DNA of 21,169 nt from JALZBL01 sp040004775. GTDB taxonomy: Bacteria > Actinomycetota > Actinomycetes > Mycobacteriales > Jatrophihabitantaceae. The notes below the pieces were generated by a model that worked only from the letters and a program-made list of their open reading frames with translations, did not search any database and had not been told where the DNA came from. Of this stretch, positions 19,907 to 21,169 are shown one piece after another (the stretch's first letter is position 1; every line of letters starts with the position of its first letter). The translations under genes and the position numbers were made by a program. The stretch covers positions 1 through 21,169 of the forward strand of contig JBDUAD010000047.1 of assembly GCA_040004775.1 (NCBI GenBank), given 5' to 3'.

Positions 19907-21169
19907 ATGCGGAAGGTACGGGCGATCGGCCCCGGCGATCCCGCGGACGACGGTGGGTCGGACCCGTCGGACCTCAGTGGCCCCTTGGTGATCCTCGAGA
20001 CCGAGGACGGCGAACGCCTGGTCCTGGCTGTCGACGACACCCTGCGCGTGGCCGTGACCGCCGCCGACCCCACCCCGGCCGCGCCGCCCACCCCGGCCGC
20101 GCCGCCCACCCCGGCCGCGCCGCCCGTCCATCCGCTGACCCCGCGCGAGATCCAGGTGCGGGTGCGCGCCGGTGAGTCGCCGGAGGATCTGGCCAACGAG
20201 AGCGGCACGTCACTGGACCGGATCATGCGCTTCGCCTCCGCGGTGATGGGGGAGCGCATCCGCATCGGCGACGAGGCCCGGCGGGCCCGTGCCCGCCGCG
20301 AGGGCGACGGCGTCCTGGTGCCCTTCGGCGAAACCGTCGACCGGCGCTTCGCCGTCCACGGAGTCGACCCGGCCACGGTGTCGTGGGACTCCTTCCGTCG
20401 GCCCGACGGCTCGTGGGTGGTGATCGCGACCTGGACCAGCGGGGGCACCCAGCGCCGCGCGCACTGGGCCTTCTCCCTGGCCGCCCGCACCGTGCTGCCG
20501 GCCGACGAGATCGGCTCGGACCTGCTCTCCGACCGTCCGCTGCGCCCGGTGGTACGGGCGGTGCCGGACCGTCCCGACCCCGCCGGCGGCGGCGGTGCTG
20601 GCGCTACCGACCGCAACGATGCTGCCGACGGCTCCGATGGTTCCGACCCGGGCGAGCACCCACCGCGCTACGACGAGGCCTACGCCGAGCTCTACGACCA
20701 GGACGCCCCGCCGTCCTATCCCGCGGCTCGAAGCGTCGCCGGTGCCGCGGCCTTCGACGCTCCGTCGCGGGGATCGCAGGCCGACCACCATGCCCCGCCG
20801 TTGCCCCTACGACTGGCCGCGCCCCCGTCCGACGCCACTGATGCCGGACCGGATTCAGGAGCCGCCGGCTACGTGGGGTTGGACGACCTGTTCGGCCGCC
20901 CGCGTCTGAGCTCCGCCCCGGCGCCCGGGCCCGATCGCGACGTGTCCGCCACCGCCGGACCGCCCGATCGGGACCGTCCGCCCGACCAGGAGGGCAGGGG
21001 CTCGTCCGCCGCGAACCGGCTCGGCAAGGACGGGCCCGACGACCTCTGGTCGGCCACCGACAAATCGGCCACCGACAAATCGGGCACTGACCAACCGGCC
21101 ACCGACGAACCAGCCACCGACGAATCGGCCACCGACGGGCCCGGCACCGACGCGCCCGCCCGCGACGCG
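19907..21169 (+). CDS. sepH: Cell division protein SepH, 3' end outside window
   Basis: SepH is an actinobacterial protein that binds FtsZ and promotes its assembly at septa. The 421 codons seen open with MRKVRAIG and LVILETEDGERLVLAVDD (DUF3071), then a Pro/Ala linker. Next comes the helix-turn-helix-like FtsZ-binding region (TPREIQVRVRAGESPEDLANESGTSLDRIMRFASAVMGER) and a beta-rich part with VSWDSFRRPDGSWVV and AHWAFSLAARTVLPADE. After about residue 225 the chain is acidic, Pro-rich and probably disordered, ending the window in pentapeptide repeats. The frame is open to the edge with no stop. Its place after serC agrees with other actinobacteria. ATG 19907 is the only sensible start. Confidence 0.93.
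   Translation, partial: MRKVRAIGPGDPADDGGSDPSDLSGPLVILETEDGERLVLAVDDTLRVAVTAADPTPAAPPTPAAPPTPAAPPVHPLTPREIQVRVRAGESPEDLANESGTSLDRIMRFASAVMGERIRIGDEARRARARREGDGVLVPFGETVDRRFAVHGVDPATVSWDSFRRPDGSWVVIATWTSGGTQRRAHWAFSLAARTVLPADEIGSDLLSDRPLRPVVRAVPDRPDPAGGGGAGATDRNDAADGSDGSDPGEHPPRYDEAYAELYDQDAPPSYPAARSVAGAAAFDAPSRGSQADHHAPPLPLRLAAPPSDATDAGPDSGAAGYVGLDDLFGRPRLSSAPAPGPDRDVSATAGPPDRDRPPDQEGRGSSAANRLGKDGPDDLWSATDKSATDKSGTDQPATDEPATDESATDGPGTDAPARDA
20069..20122 (+). repeat. Three in-frame 18-bp repeats in the sepH linker
   Basis: CCCACCCCGGCCGCGCCG three times without error, encoding Pro-Thr-Pro-Ala-Ala-Pro x3. It lengthens the linker before the FtsZ-binding helices without breaking the frame. Confidence 0.9.
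21053..21157 (+). repeat. Seven 15-bp repeats in the sepH tail
   Basis: Seven consecutive codon quintets reading (A/G)-T-D-(K/Q/E/G/A)-(S/P): ATDKS, ATDKS, GTDQP, ATDEP, ATDES, ATDGP, GTDAP. The ACC-GAC core is almost constant. The array may continue beyond the window edge. Confidence 0.85.

Overview
The window is high-GC DNA (strong G/C preference at third codon positions, many GTG starts, few T-rich signals) from an actinobacterium. The best recognised genes (sigL-rslA, citA, serC, sepH, a DUF5709 gene, soxR with actinobacterial-style SoxR boxes) place it in the Actinomycetes, with proteins that read much like mycobacterial and streptomycete ones. I cannot resolve the order or genus. No rRNA, tRNA, CRISPR array, integrase or complete insertion sequence was seen.

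Region 1 (1-3260) is a decayed stretch. It holds a 5'-cut, doubly frameshifted PPK2-type polyphosphate kinase, an intact lipoprotein of the class A beta-lactamase-like serine hydrolase fold, an unassigned reading-frame remnant, a broken winged-helix (HTH_42) gene and the tail of an esterase. Region 2 (3316-6567) holds a hot-dog thioesterase converging on soxR across a shared hairpin. Upstream of soxR lie two tandem SoxR boxes and a tightly overlapping hemerythrin / metallo-beta-lactamase-fold / membrane dipeptidase operon. Region 3 (6670-11160) has a frameshifted alpha/beta hydrolase, a DUF5709 gene, an intact photolyase, a damaged polysaccharide deacetylase and an aldose 1-epimerase-like gene.

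Region 4 (11206-13086) is the most interesting part. A SigL-type ECF sigma factor and its RslA-type zinc anti-sigma factor are translationally coupled. They are transcribed divergently from a Tat-exported Rieske lipoprotein. Both directions carry TGAACC-N16-CGT, which matches the sigma-L promoter as I know it, and five tandem 13-bp copies of the -35 motif lie between them. The layout suggests a self-activating envelope redox module in which the Rieske protein is a direct sigma-L target.

Region 5 (13108-21169) is core metabolism and cell division. An MFS exporter and an NmrA-like NAD(P)-binding protein diverge. pdxH (PLP synthesis) diverges from citA-ltrA-serC, with a four-copy 19-bp repeat array between them. 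sepH follows and runs off the right edge. ltrA and serC overlap by 4 bp, tying a membrane protein of unknown function to a PLP-dependent serine-pathway enzyme.

Five genes carry frameshifts (PPK2, HTH_42, hydrolase, deacetylase, Rieske) and others are truncated, while neighbours are perfect. Whether these are true pseudogenes or single-base assembly errors cannot be settled from the sequence alone. The hydrolase (a G5 run) and the Rieske gene look like candidates for error. The PPK2, HTH_42 and deacetylase genes carry several independent lesions and look really dead.
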